Shown here in pieces: positions 9,439-18,831 of a stretch of 64,000 nt of DNA. The stretch's first letter is position 1; each line of letters begins with the position of its first letter. The notes below the pieces were generated by a model. That model was not told where the DNA came from, searched no databases, and saw only the letters and a list, made by a program, of their open reading frames with translations. A program made the translations under genes and the position numbers. The DNA is from CAYPHA01 sp964410215 (GTDB lineage Bacteria > Calditrichota > Calditrichia > Calditrichales > CAYPHA01): contig CAYPHA010000002.1 in assembly GCA_964410215.1 (NCBI GenBank), positions 1 to 64,000 on the forward strand, read 5' to 3'.

Positions 9439-11883
9439 TTAATGAGCCGATTCATTAAACATCCCATTAAAAGTGTATTTCCGTGCCCTGTCTGTTTCAA
9501 GAGACTTCCTCGTTTTCCCATACCGGAGAACACAAGATTCCCCCATTTCGGAATGTAGCACCATTTCACTAAGCTTCCCGTTTTTCCATTTAATATCCAC
9601 CACAAAACCGCCACGGGCGCGCAAACCTTTCACCTGCCCATCCGGCCAGGCATCCGGAAGCGCCGGTAATACGTGGATTTCCCCTGCGTGACTCTGCAGC
9701 AGCATTTCGGCAATACCCGCCGTTGCACCGAAATTGCCATCGATCTGGAATACATTCGGCGGATGCAGATCGAACAGATTGGTTGCCGTCGACAATTTTA
9801 ACAATGCGTTGATGTGCTCATGGGCTTCGTTGCCATCCCGCAAACGGGCAAAAAAATTGATCAGCCACGCCCGGCTCCAGCCGGTTTGTCCACCGCCATG
9901 CTGCAAGCGGCGTTCCAGTGTTCTTTCAGCGGCTTCCGCCAGTTCGGGTGTACCTTCCGGCGTAATCTGATCGAACGGATGCAGGGCAAGCAGGTGAGAA
10001 AAATGCCGGTGACCCGGTGCCGGTTCCTTATAATCTTCGATCCATTCCATAATTGTGCCATTCTTCCCAATTTTAATCGGTGGAATTTTCATTAATGCTT
10101 CCCGGGCAGACTGAAGTTGTTCCGGTTTCTTTTCCAGTATTTCAGCACATTGGAGGTATACCTGCAGGATCTCCCGGCAGAGGGTGTTATGATAAGTGGA
10201 GCCATAGGTCATATTGAGGTTTTTTCCTGTAACCGGATCCTTATAGATGTTTTCCGGCGAACCGGATGGGGCGATGATCCGATGTCCATTTTGATCTTCG
10301 ATCATATAACCCAGAATAAACTCAGCGACCCCTTTAAGAACCGGCCAGGCCTTTTGTCTTAAAAACAGGGTGTCCCGGGTAAATGCGAAGTGGCGCCACA
10401 GGGTCAGTGACATCCAGGCACCGGCCAGGGGATCGCACAGTCCGTTACTGACCTGGGAAGCGATGGTGGAGCCGCTGGGGGTGGTACGTCCGAACGGATT
10501 CGAAGCCAGTGAACCCGCCCAACCTTCCGAATTATACCAGAGCCGGGCCGTCCGCTCTCCCTTTTTCGCCAGTCCCTGCATCCAGTCCGCCAGCGGCACC
10601 GTTGTTTCGGGCAGATTACAGAGCAATGCCGGCCAGTAGTTCATCTGCAGGTTGATATTCATGTGATAATCGGCTTCCCAGGGTGCCCACATGCGATCGT
10701 TCCAGATCCCCTGGAGGTTGACCGGCAGACGTCCCGGCCTGCGGGAACCGGACATGAGCAAGTACCGTCCATACTGAAAATACGTGGCGATCAGTTGCGG
10801 ATCTTCTTGTCCCTCCCTCAGCATGGTCAGTCTTTCATTTATGGGCAGCTCTGACCGGTCCTCCCCTCCGGGATCCAGTGTTACCCGGTTGAACAGCTGT
10901 TGATGCTCCTTAAGATGATCCTGACGCGTATCACTATACGATTTTCCCTCTATTTGTTCAAGCGCAGAAACTGCCAGCTGCTCAGGGTCCATATCCCGGT
11001 TAAAGGTCATCATCTGCGGTTCATAATCTGTTGCCGCGGTGAATATTATGGTGACCTCATCGGCATTTTTCACAATAAGGCTCTGGTGGTCTTGCTCTAT
11101 GACACCGTTCTGCTGATCGATCCGCAGACGGGCGAAGAATTTCATATGTTCCCCGCCTTCACCGGAGCCGCCGGGATTGTCGTCATAGCCATCCGGAGGC
11201 GGAACATCTACAATCTGTCCGCTCAACTCGATAAAACCTGCCGGATCAGCCTGAACCTGCGCATCCTTTTCCCGTGTCAGTCCAATACGGGCGGAAATGC
11301 TGCCCCGTCTATTAGCCGTCAGCCGAAGTACCAAGGCATCATCAACGGCGGAAATAAAGGACTCCCTCACAAACTGTATTCCTCCCGACGAATAGCGCAC
11401 CTGAGAGATACCGTTTTCAATATCGAGAATGCGTTTATAACCATAAATGGAATCCGGATCAAGGTGTCTGAAATCGAGAATCAGATCACACAGCGGCTGA
11501 TACGAACGAAATGATGTGGGTTGCGCCGATAGATAGTTATAGGCATAATCCCAGGCCACATCAAACTGGTGTTCCAGCAGGAGTTGCTGTACCTTTTTAA
11601 GATGAAGATGTGCATTCTCAGGTATAGGATCTTCGGGTGCGCCGGCCCAAAGGCTTTCTTCGTTCAGCTGCATGCGCTCCTTTTCGATGCCTCCGAAGAC
11701 CATGGCCCCCATCCGTCCGTTTCCGAGCGGTAATGCTTCCATCCATGTTGCAGCTTCTTTATCATACCAGAGCTTGTTGATGGAGGAAGTTGATTCCGGA
11801 AGGGGTTGTCCGGATGGGTTGGAGCAGGAAAGGAGGAACGAAAAAGTGAGAAAAAGGCTGCAGAGTTTTAATATTACATTCAT
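9439..11883 (-). CDS. GH95 alpha-L-fucosidase, second copy, lipoprotein
   Basis: Same family and architecture as the gene at 6118 but clearly diverged (814 residues). Landmarks are LPLGNGRMGAMVFGG and LNEESLWAG in the N-terminal domain, HMNINLQMNYWPA with the N-I-N pair intact, SGSPENIYKD with the acid Glu, and QIDGNFGATAGI with the conserved Asp. The lipobox is SFLLSCSN. A longer version could begin at 11937, but its first 18 codons lie in an intergenic G-rich repeat. The ATG at 11883 opens directly into a signal peptide and is preferred. Two GH95 copies with different N-x-N residues suggest different fucoside linkages or acceptors. Confidence 0.93.
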   Translation of the reverse strand: MNVILKLCSLFLTFSFLLSCSNPSGQPLPESTSSINKLWYDKEAATWMEALPLGNGRMGAMVFGGIEKERMQLNEESLWAGAPEDPIPENAHLHLKKVQQLLLEHQFDVAWDYAYNYLSAQPTSFRSYQPLCDLILDFRHLDPDSIYGYKRILDIENGISQVRYSSGGIQFVRESFISAVDDALVLRLTANRRGSISARIGLTREKDAQVQADPAGFIELSGQIVDVPPPDGYDDNPGGSGEGGEHMKFFARLRIDQQNGVIEQDHQSLIVKNADEVTIIFTAATDYEPQMMTFNRDMDPEQLAVSALEQIEGKSYSDTRQDHLKEHQQLFNRVTLDPGGEDRSELPINERLTMLREGQEDPQLIATYFQYGRYLLMSGSRRPGRLPVNLQGIWNDRMWAPWEADYHMNINLQMNYWPALLCNLPETTVPLADWMQGLAKKGERTARLWYNSEGWAGSLASNPFGRTTPSGSTIASQVSNGLCDPLAGAWMSLTLWRHFAFTRDTLFLRQKAWPVLKGVAEFILGYMIEDQNGHRIIAPSGSPENIYKDPVTGKNLNMTYGSTYHNTLCREILQVYLQCAEILEKKPEQLQSAREALMKIPPIKIGKNGTIMEWIEDYKEPAPGHRHFSHLLALHPFDQITPEGTPELAEAAERTLERRLQHGGGQTGWSRAWLINFFARLRDGNEAHEHINALLKLSTATNLFDLHPPNVFQIDGNFGATAGIAEMLLQSHAGEIHVLPALPDAWPDGQVKGLRARGGFVVDIKWKNGKLSEMVLHSEMGESCVLRYGKTRKSLETDRARKYTFNGMFNESAH

Positions 11884-11907
11884 AAAATATTCCACATTTT
11901 TTTTATT

Positions 11908-11969
11908 AATCCACCCCCTCTTTTCCCCCTTCTTCATGCATGAGGGAGGGGGATGAAGGGGGAGGGTTA
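11908..11969. repeat. G-rich palindromic intergenic repeat, copy 1
   Basis: Outer arms TTAATCCACCCCC / GGGGGAGGGTTA with a central TTCATGCATGAGGGAGG palindrome. The right arm ends in GGGTTAG, whose complement contains the TAA stop of the GH2 gene (11967-11969). Confidence 0.85.
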
Positions 11970-14030
11970 GTGCACCACCTCATACCCATCTTCCAAACGT
12001 TTACCATCATGAATCACATGGGCTTTTATTTTATTTTCACCTTTTTTTAGCGTTACATTTTCCCAGATGAAATGCACATCGGTGCCGCCCTGTGTGCGAC
12101 CTTCAATGACCTGACCGTTCACTTCCAGGACTGGTATTCCTACATTGCAATATACCGTGACTTTTGTTTTTTCGCTGTTCCGTTTATCAAACCGCCGGCC
12201 GGTTATATACAACAGCGGTTCATCGGACCAGTTGGCTTTATACCAGAAAAAGGCATCTTTTTTAAGCTTGCGGTCATAAGTGATCAGTCCCTTGTGGTTC
12301 CTGCCCTTGGTACCGCCGCGCTCCCAGAGGGGACAGGTAAAATCAAACATGTTCCACAGGTAGGTTGCCCAGAGAAAGTCGTATTTTTTAAAGACCGCCC
12401 ATTTAACCTCATGATAATACGTCTGATAAGTTTCCGGGAAGAATTTCCCACCCGGATCGGGTGGGTTGGTTAGATCTTCCCTCTGATGATCCACATTCCC
12501 GCCGGCGCCGTATTCGGAAATGCACACCGGTGTATCCGGAAATTTCTTACGGAAGTTGTTGATCCACTTTTCAATTTCCGGAGGTTTGCCGCCATACCAG
12601 CCGGTGTACTGGTTGAATCCCTGCAGATCGGCATTGTAATGGATGGGATCGTACAGCAGCCACCAGATATTACTCACAGAGACCGTGTAGCGGTCGGGAT
12701 CCTCACTTTTGGCCATGTTATTCAGCGTCCGTGTCAGGTACGTCGGATACAGGTTGTCTTTATCATTGTGTATTTCATTATGTAATCCCCATATCACGAT
12801 GGAGGGATGGTTATAGTTCTGCCGGATCAGTTCGATGAGCTGTTGTTTGACATTCTCGCTTTCTTCGCCCATCCAGTCATTGACGAAAGGGATCTCCGCC
12901 CAGACAACCAGTCCAAGGGAATCACATAAAGAATACACATATTCCGCCTGTTGGTAATGGGCCAGACGAACGGATCGCGCACCGATTTCATGGATCAGTT
13001 CAAAATCCGTTTTATGCTGCTCATTGCTGAGGGCATTGCCGTAATCCTCCCATTCCTGATGACGGCAGACACCGTATAACCGGTATGGCTCCCCATTCAG
13101 ATAAAATCCGTTATCCTTATCGATATGAAAATAGCGGATACCAAGCGGTTGTTCTACCCGGTCAATCGCCTTTCCATCCAGCACCACTTCAGTTACAACG
13201 GTATACAGATACGGATCCTTGCGACCATGCCATAAACGCGGTTTTTTTACCATCAGGTCCTGGTTGACCTCAGTAAGGCCCAATGGAGGAACCGTTACGT
13301 CTGATTTATTTCCGGCAACTTTTTTCCCGCTCCGGTCTGTTATAGTCGTTCGGACTACCACCTTCTTGTCGATCCCGTATTTGTTTTCCATTTTCGTTTT
13401 AACATGAATAGCTGCCGACTTCCGGTCCACTTTTTCCTGTCGGATGTAGATGCCCGGTCCGGCATAATCGGTCGGTGTAATGTTAAGCTTATCCGTTATA
13501 ATCAGGGATACCGGCCGATAGATACCACCGAAGATGGTAAACAAAAACTGATTCGGCGGGATCATATCCGGACGCGCTTCGTTATTAGCCCGCACATAGA
13601 CCTGGTTTTTATCTCCGAATCGAACCGCATGGGTGATCTCAAAACAAAAAGCGGCATAGGATCCCTTATGGGTCCCGATGAACGTGCCGTTGACATACAG
13701 GTCAGCGAAGTTACCGACGCCTTCGAACCGCAGGTAGACACGTTTGCCATCCAAATCCTTTTCGATGTTGAACGATTTCCGGTACCAGGCCGTGCCACGA
13801 TAAAAACCCTCACCGGTCTGGGCATCTTTATCATTCCAGGTGTGGGGAATGGAGACATCGTTCCATTCATGTTCATCCGAATCGAAATCCTTTTCAAATT
13901 CGGTCTTCATGAATTGCCAATCGGCATTGAAAGAATGGACGATGCGGCCGGAGGTTTGAGCGAACGAGATAGTAAAAGAAAAAAGAAAAAAGAAAAAAGA
14001 AAAAAAAGTAAGTTGTGTTTTCATGGTCAT
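11967..14030 (-). CDS. GH2 family beta-glycosidase with DUF4982-like C-terminus
   Basis: Retaining exo-beta-glycosidase (beta-galactosidase-like). The 687-residue protein has a signal peptide, a GH2 sugar-binding domain (about 30-180, with IPHTWND, GFYRGTAWYRK, GIYRPVSL), an immunoglobulin-like domain (about 185-300), and a TIM barrel with acid/base Glu419 (WGLHNEIHND) and nucleophile Glu506 (ISEYGAGG). The last 85 residues look like DUF4982. The signal-peptide codons contain three perfect TTTTTTC heptamers (see 13979-14008), so a one-unit slip would shift the frame. A second ATG lies 6 nt inside (14024). Beta-galactosidase, beta-glucuronidase and beta-mannosidase cannot be separated from motifs alone. 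Confidence 0.9.
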   Translation of the reverse strand: MTMKTQLTFFSFFFFLFSFTISFAQTSGRIVHSFNADWQFMKTEFEKDFDSDEHEWNDVSIPHTWNDKDAQTGEGFYRGTAWYRKSFNIEKDLDGKRVYLRFEGVGNFADLYVNGTFIGTHKGSYAAFCFEITHAVRFGDKNQVYVRANNEARPDMIPPNQFLFTIFGGIYRPVSLIITDKLNITPTDYAGPGIYIRQEKVDRKSAAIHVKTKMENKYGIDKKVVVRTTITDRSGKKVAGNKSDVTVPPLGLTEVNQDLMVKKPRLWHGRKDPYLYTVVTEVVLDGKAIDRVEQPLGIRYFHIDKDNGFYLNGEPYRLYGVCRHQEWEDYGNALSNEQHKTDFELIHEIGARSVRLAHYQQAEYVYSLCDSLGLVVWAEIPFVNDWMGEESENVKQQLIELIRQNYNHPSIVIWGLHNEIHNDKDNLYPTYLTRTLNNMAKSEDPDRYTVSVSNIWWLLYDPIHYNADLQGFNQYTGWYGGKPPEIEKWINNFRKKFPDTPVCISEYGAGGNVDHQREDLTNPPDPGGKFFPETYQTYYHEVKWAVFKKYDFLWATYLWNMFDFTCPLWERGGTKGRNHKGLITYDRKLKKDAFFWYKANWSDEPLLYITGRRFDKRNSEKTKVTVYCNVGIPVLEVNGQVIEGRTQGGTDVHFIWENVTLKKGENKIKAHVIHDGKRLEDGYEVVH
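13979..14008. repeat. Heptamer array (AAAAAAG)x3 inside GH2 signal-peptide codons
   Basis: Three perfect AAAAAAG units followed by an eight-A unit. It encodes the Phe-rich core of the signal peptide of the GH2 gene. Seven is not a multiple of three, so changes in copy number alter the frame. Confidence 0.85.
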
Positions 14031-14054
14031 TCCAGGTTAATAGGTTTACTTCTA

Positions 14055-14116
14055 TTAACCCTCCCCCTGGCCCCCTCCCTGATACATCAGGGAGGGGGAA
14101 CAAAGGGGGCGGGTTG
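14055..14116. repeat. G-rich palindromic intergenic repeat, copy 2
   Basis: TTAACCCTCCCCCTGG arm, CCCTCCCTGA-TACA-TCAGGGAGGG core and GGGGGCGGGTT arm, between the GH29 at 14172 and the GH2. Confidence 0.88.
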
Positions 14117-14171
14117 GTATCATCTGGGAAACAGCCTCTTCATTGCCTCCAGAGAGGATCACCCAGGTGGG

Positions 14172-16244
14172 TTATTTATGAAACAACTTCTCCGCAGGTA
14201 TCTGCTTCTTTTCCATTGTCGGACTGGAATAGGAGACCATCAGGTCATCGCCACCGGTTTTCTCGAAGTAGATTACCCGAATCGGATGATACCCTTTGGC
14301 GAGGGCAATCAGGCCTTTTTCCTCATGCAGGCTGTGCAGGCCGTCATTATCGACAACAAGCTGGTCCCCGATATAGAGACGGCTGCCATCATCGGAATCG
14401 GTGTAGAAAGCATAGATATCCGTTTTATCAATTTTAATAAAACCGCTGTATTCAAAACCAAAATATTCATCCTCTTTCCTCGGCTCAAAGGATATTTCCG
14501 GTAAAACACCGCTTTTCACGGCCTTCAGTTTTCCGAAATCCGGAAGTGCATCCCAATCCCCTTCGAAATAGGCATATTTGATTCCGGCTTTAACATCCGA
14601 TACCTTTTCCGGTTTACGTGGCTTTGCTTTTTCAAACCGTTGGCTTATGGCACCACTAACGGCTTTACCGTCACGAAAGCAGCGTGCCGATAAAACAGAC
14701 GCTTTATTTATTGTTACCGGTCCCGTTACTAAGTCAGATTTAATCGTAGGTTCTTTTCCATCGAGCGTATAGCGTACTTCCACATTTTCCCTGTCCGTCG
14801 AAACGGTCACCTCGATAGACTCAACGAATTGATCAAAATCAGAAACTATTTCAGGAGGGTCGTTAATATCAGCTTTTCCAATCACATCAAGTACAACGAC
14901 GCTGTTGATATTATCCGGTGCCTCGGAAGGTACGGATATTTCCAGGGCATCCTGATTACGTTTGATCTCAAGGACGGTCCGTTCCGGATCGGACAGCAGA
15001 AAGGCCCATTTAGCTTCGTTATAGATGCCCGGCACAACCAGTTTTCCATTTTCCGGCCAGTCAAAGACATGCAGGTAGAGACGTGTGCCTTCTTCGATGG
15101 CTTTCTGCGTACAGCGGCCCCAATCGAGATGTTTAAACGGACTGGCTTTGGTGCCATAAATCGCTTCACCATTCACATCCATCCAGTCGCCCATGGCAGC
15201 CAGCCGGTCGATACTGGCCTGCGGGAAAAGGCCTTCTGCCGTCGGCCCCACATTCAGAAGGAAATTGCCTCCCTTCGAAGCGATATCGGCCAGTTTTTGC
15301 AACAGATCTTCCGTAGATTTCCAGTTATCGTCATGTTTGTTATATCCCCAGTGATTATTCATGGTCATACAGGTTTCCCAATCCACATCCGGCAGACCGG
15401 TAGCCGGGATCTGCTGCTCAGGCGTTCCGAAATCCCCGGCAAATTCGCCCTCTTCATTCATGCCTTCCATTCCGGAGCGGCCGGCACCGACACGGTTATT
15501 GATGATGATATCCGCCTGCAAGCTTCGCACATATTCGTACAGATCAAAACCATATTCGCGGTTCCAGGTTCGTTCCCATTCACCATCAAACCACAACACG
15601 CCGATATCCCCATAGTTGGTAACCAGTTCTTTCAATTGATTTTTCATATACGTGACATACCGGTTAAAATCGGCCCCTTCTTCGGAACGGTTTGTTTCCC
15701 AATCGCGGCGCGGCAGGTAATCCGGGTGATGCCAATCCATGATGGAGTGATACCAGCAGATTTTTATATTGTGCCGGCGGCAGGCATCGGCCAGTTCTTC
15801 CATAATGTCACGCTTAAAGGGTGTCGACATAACATCAAAGTCGGTGTATTTGGAATCGAACAGACAGAATCCGTCGTGATGTTTACTGGTGATGACGATG
15901 TACTTCATGCCCGCATCTTTGGCCATCCGGACCCATTCATCAGCATTGAATTTTACCGGATTGAATTGCGGAACGAATTTGTCATATACATCAAGTGGGA
16001 TCTCCGCTGTCGTGCGGATCCATTCGGCATGATTGGTTTCACCTTTCCATTCGCCGGCTGGTATCGCATAAAGCCCCCAATGAATGAAAAGTCCGAAACG
16101 AGCTTCGCGCCACCACTCCATCCGGGTATCTTTATCATTTTCCATGTTCACATCCTGAGTAAAACCGGCAGATAAAAACAGTGTCAATAATAGAAGCACG
16201 CTTTGCGCTATAAAATTTCTGCCACTGATTTTTAGTCTGTTCAT
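14172..16244 (-). CDS. GH29 alpha-L-fucosidase with CHB_HEX-like and PA14 domains
   Basis: Retaining alpha-L-fucosidase. The 690-residue protein has a Sec signal peptide (LLLLTLFLSAGFTQ) and a GH29 barrel beginning FGLFIHWGLYA, with KHHDGFCLFD and nucleophile Asp220 (GVLWFDGEWE), and GGNFLLNVGPTAEG. After the family's beta-sandwich come a chitobiase/hexosaminidase C-terminal-like domain (VEVRYTLDGKEPTIK) and a PA14 domain (YFEGDWDALPDF, FYTDSDDGSRLYIGD), often a carbohydrate-binding or positioning module. This is the only fucosidase here ending in PA14 rather than a discoidin-like domain. GGGAGG precedes the ATG. Confidence 0.94.
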   Translation of the reverse strand: MNRLKISGRNFIAQSVLLLLTLFLSAGFTQDVNMENDKDTRMEWWREARFGLFIHWGLYAIPAGEWKGETNHAEWIRTTAEIPLDVYDKFVPQFNPVKFNADEWVRMAKDAGMKYIVITSKHHDGFCLFDSKYTDFDVMSTPFKRDIMEELADACRRHNIKICWYHSIMDWHHPDYLPRRDWETNRSEEGADFNRYVTYMKNQLKELVTNYGDIGVLWFDGEWERTWNREYGFDLYEYVRSLQADIIINNRVGAGRSGMEGMNEEGEFAGDFGTPEQQIPATGLPDVDWETCMTMNNHWGYNKHDDNWKSTEDLLQKLADIASKGGNFLLNVGPTAEGLFPQASIDRLAAMGDWMDVNGEAIYGTKASPFKHLDWGRCTQKAIEEGTRLYLHVFDWPENGKLVVPGIYNEAKWAFLLSDPERTVLEIKRNQDALEISVPSEAPDNINSVVVLDVIGKADINDPPEIVSDFDQFVESIEVTVSTDRENVEVRYTLDGKEPTIKSDLVTGPVTINKASVLSARCFRDGKAVSGAISQRFEKAKPRKPEKVSDVKAGIKYAYFEGDWDALPDFGKLKAVKSGVLPEISFEPRKEDEYFGFEYSGFIKIDKTDIYAFYTDSDDGSRLYIGDQLVVDNDGLHSLHEEKGLIALAKGYHPIRVIYFEKTGGDDLMVSYSSPTMEKKQIPAEKLFHK

Positions 16245-16264
16245 AATCCCTCCCTATTAATATA

Positions 16265-16345
16265 CACCAGCTTAAAAGCTGGTGATTGTACAAAAGTCTT
16301 CCTGCGTTCTTTCTATTGTTTCATCACCAGGATTTATCCTGGTGA
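16265..16345. repeat. REPIN-like element: inverted pair of palindromes, copy 1
   Basis: Left palindrome CACCAGCTT-AA-AAGCTGGTG (16265-16284) with tail ATTGTACAA pointing right. Right palindrome TCACCAGGAT-TT-ATCCTGGTGA (16324-16345) with its tail pointing left. Total 81 bp with a 39-bp spacer. It sits upstream of the GH29 start and downstream of the GH20. The same two-part structure recurs at 50626-50707. Confidence 0.85.
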
Positions 16346-16402
16346 CATACAAACCCTACGTCCAAATTATTAAAACTAATCTCCATTTTTCATCCTTTCG
16401 TA

Positions 16403-16449
16403 CTCCCCTCCCTCATAAATGAGGGAGGTGGGGGCTAGGGGGTGGGTTA
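16403..16449. repeat. G-rich palindromic intergenic repeat, copy 3
   Basis: Shortened copy: CCCTCCCTCA-TAAA-TGAGGGAGG core and GGGGGTGGGTTA right arm; the left arm is reduced. It abuts the stop codon of GH20 at 16451. Confidence 0.82.
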
Positions 16450-16450
16450 T

Positions 16451-18817
16451 TCACTCCACAATAATCTCATCTATAAACAACCAGCTCTTTCCTCCTCCAC
16501 CGGGATGCCAGGCCGGACACGCTTTTAAATTAAAAGCATGCACACGCACATACCGTCCGGTTGTATTTTCCAGAGACACCATTAGATCCTTTCGTACTGT
16601 CGTATCATTCCGGCTTCCTAACGAATCCACATCCAGGAATCCGGCCAATTGGAAATGATTACCGTCATCCGAAAGTGCTACTTCAATCCGTTTTGGTAAA
16701 AAGATATAAGGACCCTGGTCTTCCAACACACCAAGGGTGATGCGGGAAATGCTGATTGGTCTCTCAAAATCGATAATGCCGATAAAATCATCCTCTTCAA
16801 ATCCCAGCCATTTACCGTCTTTATGACTGATACTGCCGCGCAGGCAATCGGTAAGGGTAATATCGTTAGAGGGAGGATATTTGTCGTTATAGGGATTTTC
16901 AAGTTTTACTTTTTTCCCGGCGGCCAGGTGAAGCTTCAGTTTCCTGTTTGTAATTTTACCCAGTTTATTACCGTCCTTAAAAGCAGCCGCCTTAATCTGT
17001 GTTGTTTGATTAATATGGAGGGCTTTTTCTATTACCGGAGAGGTGCTCTTCGGATCGGATCCATCCTGCGTGTAGTGAATGGGGACCTTTGCGTGTTCCG
17101 TATTCAAACCAACCTTAAAACCGGACCCGTTGTTTTCCAGCGCAATATCGATGGAGACATTATACATGCTGCGGGCATATCCAATACCCAGGTTATCGAG
17201 GCGCTGCAGGTTAAATTCAAGCCTGCGCACAAAATCATCCCATTGCCGTTTCTCTGCAGGCGTCCAACCGACTTCGGCAATAGCCAGCAACCGCGGGAAC
17301 ATCATGTAATTCATATGCTCTTCATTCTGGATGGATTCACCCCATAAATTGCCCTGCGTGCCCAGGATATGCTTTTTTTCTTCTTTATCTAATTCTTTTG
17401 GTACCGGATCGTAAGAATAAGCAGTACTTAACTTGAGCTGGTTGTATCCTAAAGGCGGTTCCAGTTCCGGATCACCCTGCTTCAGGTCGAGATAGCAATA
17501 TTCAAACGGTGACATAACCACATCATGGCCCATTTTCGCAGCGGCAATGCCCCCTTTTTCTCCACGCCAGGACATCACCGTCGCATTCGGCGCCAGGCCG
17601 CCCTCCAGGATTTCATCCCAGCCGATTATTTTTTTACCGCGGGCATTCACGAGTTTTTCCACACGCGTTATAAAATAGCTCTGCAGCTCGTGCTCATCCG
17701 AAAGGCCGTGATCAGCAATCCGTTTCTGACAATCCGGACAGACTTCCCAGGCCGATTTATTGCACTCATCACCGCCCACATGAAAATAGGGCCCCGGAAA
17801 CAATTCAAGCACCTCATCCAAAACCCCTTCCACAAATTCGAAGGTTACTTCTTTTCCCGGGCAGTAGGTATTCCCGGAAGCAACCCCGCCCGTCGCCACA
17901 TAATAAGGTCCGCCATCGCAGGAAATTTCCGGATGTGCCGCGATGGTTGCCTGGGAATGTCCCGGCATGTCAATTTCCGGTATGATGGTGATATAGCGAT
18001 CCGCAGCGTACTGAATGATCTCCTGAATTTCTTCCTGTGTATAATATCCCCCATATGTCGCTTCTTCATCCGGACCGGCCGGTTCACGTCCCCACCAGGG
18101 TTCATCATTGCGGTCCACCCGCCAGGCGCCAATTTCCGTCAATTTCGGGTATTTCTTTATCTCGATACGCCATCCCTGATCATCGGTCAGGTGCCAGTGA
18201 AAGGTATTCATCCGGTAGCGGGCCAGGTAATCGATATTTTTTTTAATCAACTCCAGTGGAAGAAAATGACGGCTGACATNNNNNNNNNNTCCCCGCCATG
18301 GGAAACGTGGCTTGTCATCGATCTCCACGCAGGGAATTTCCCACGATGATTTGGCAACTGCCTGATCTTCCAGAGCAGGCGGGAATAATTGCCGCAAGGC
18401 CTGCATGCCATAGAACACCCCTGCCGGTTTCATTCCAGTCACAATGATCCTGGAGGCGTTCACAGAGAGGTGATACCCTTCATCACCAAGCTCTTCCATA
18501 TCCGGATCAACTTTAAAGATGATATATTCTGACAATTCAGGTACATCTTCAGGATCAGCGATCTCCATTTCGAATGTTGATGACGAAGAAATGATCGCAT
18601 TGAACTGTGATGCGATGTTAACCAGTTCCTGGTTTGACCTGTCCATTATCAGTTTCGTCTGTTGATTCAGGACAAAATGACCTTCTTTCGGTTCCATTTT
18701 CAACGGGAGTGGAATGATGTTGATCATATCTCTCTTATCCTCTGTCCATTTTGGTGCACATGTCATAAAGAACATTTGTATTATTATCAGATAAACCGGA
18801 AAGCAGATTCGTTTCAT
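16451..18817 (-). CDS. GH20 beta-N-acetylhexosaminidase with CHB_HEX-like and discoidin-like domains
   Basis: Releases terminal beta-GlcNAc or GalNAc by substrate-assisted catalysis. The 788-residue protein has a signal peptide with Cys20 as likely lipid-modified residue, a GH20b domain (about 30-165), and a GH20 barrel with FHWHLTDDQGWRIEI and the catalytic Asp350-Glu351 pair in HVGGDECNKSAW. A CHB_HEX-like domain follows (IHYTQDGSDPKS), then the shared discoidin-like domain (about 630-788) ending CPAWHPGGGGKSWLFIDE. Four residues (177-180) are hidden by a 10-N gap that preserves the frame and falls where the family has four residues ending in Asp before VSRHF. The stop lies 14 bp upstream-adjacent to the sialate O-acetylesterase gene, so the two are cotranscribed. 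Confidence 0.95.
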   Translation of the reverse strand: MKRICFPVYLIIIQMFFMTCAPKWTEDKRDMINIIPLPLKMEPKEGHFVLNQQTKLIMDRSNQELVNIASQFNAIISSSSTFEMEIADPEDVPELSEYIIFKVDPDMEELGDEGYHLSVNASRIIVTGMKPAGVFYGMQALRQLFPPALEDQAVAKSSWEIPCVEIDDKPRFPWRGXXXXVSRHFLPLELIKKNIDYLARYRMNTFHWHLTDDQGWRIEIKKYPKLTEIGAWRVDRNDEPWWGREPAGPDEEATYGGYYTQEEIQEIIQYAADRYITIIPEIDMPGHSQATIAAHPEISCDGGPYYVATGGVASGNTYCPGKEVTFEFVEGVLDEVLELFPGPYFHVGGDECNKSAWEVCPDCQKRIADHGLSDEHELQSYFITRVEKLVNARGKKIIGWDEILEGGLAPNATVMSWRGEKGGIAAAKMGHDVVMSPFEYCYLDLKQGDPELEPPLGYNQLKLSTAYSYDPVPKELDKEEKKHILGTQGNLWGESIQNEEHMNYMMFPRLLAIAEVGWTPAEKRQWDDFVRRLEFNLQRLDNLGIGYARSMYNVSIDIALENNGSGFKVGLNTEHAKVPIHYTQDGSDPKSTSPVIEKALHINQTTQIKAAAFKDGNKLGKITNRKLKLHLAAGKKVKLENPYNDKYPPSNDITLTDCLRGSISHKDGKWLGFEEDDFIGIIDFERPISISRITLGVLEDQGPYIFLPKRIEVALSDDGNHFQLAGFLDVDSLGSRNDTTVRKDLMVSLENTTGRYVRVHAFNLKACPAWHPGGGGKSWLFIDEIIVE
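18280..18289. other. 10-N gap inside the GH20 gene
   Basis: Ten N between the codons for PWRG and VSRHF. The frame is kept on both sides, and the last hidden codon is NAT, compatible with the Asp expected there. The true gap length is probably ten. Confidence 0.9.
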
Positions 18818-18831
18818 ATAGCAATATCCTT

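Noticed and set aside
16265..16345. The paired palindromes as simple rho-independent terminators
   Set aside because: No T-run follows on either strand in the expected place, and the paired structure with conserved tails recurs elsewhere at the same length.
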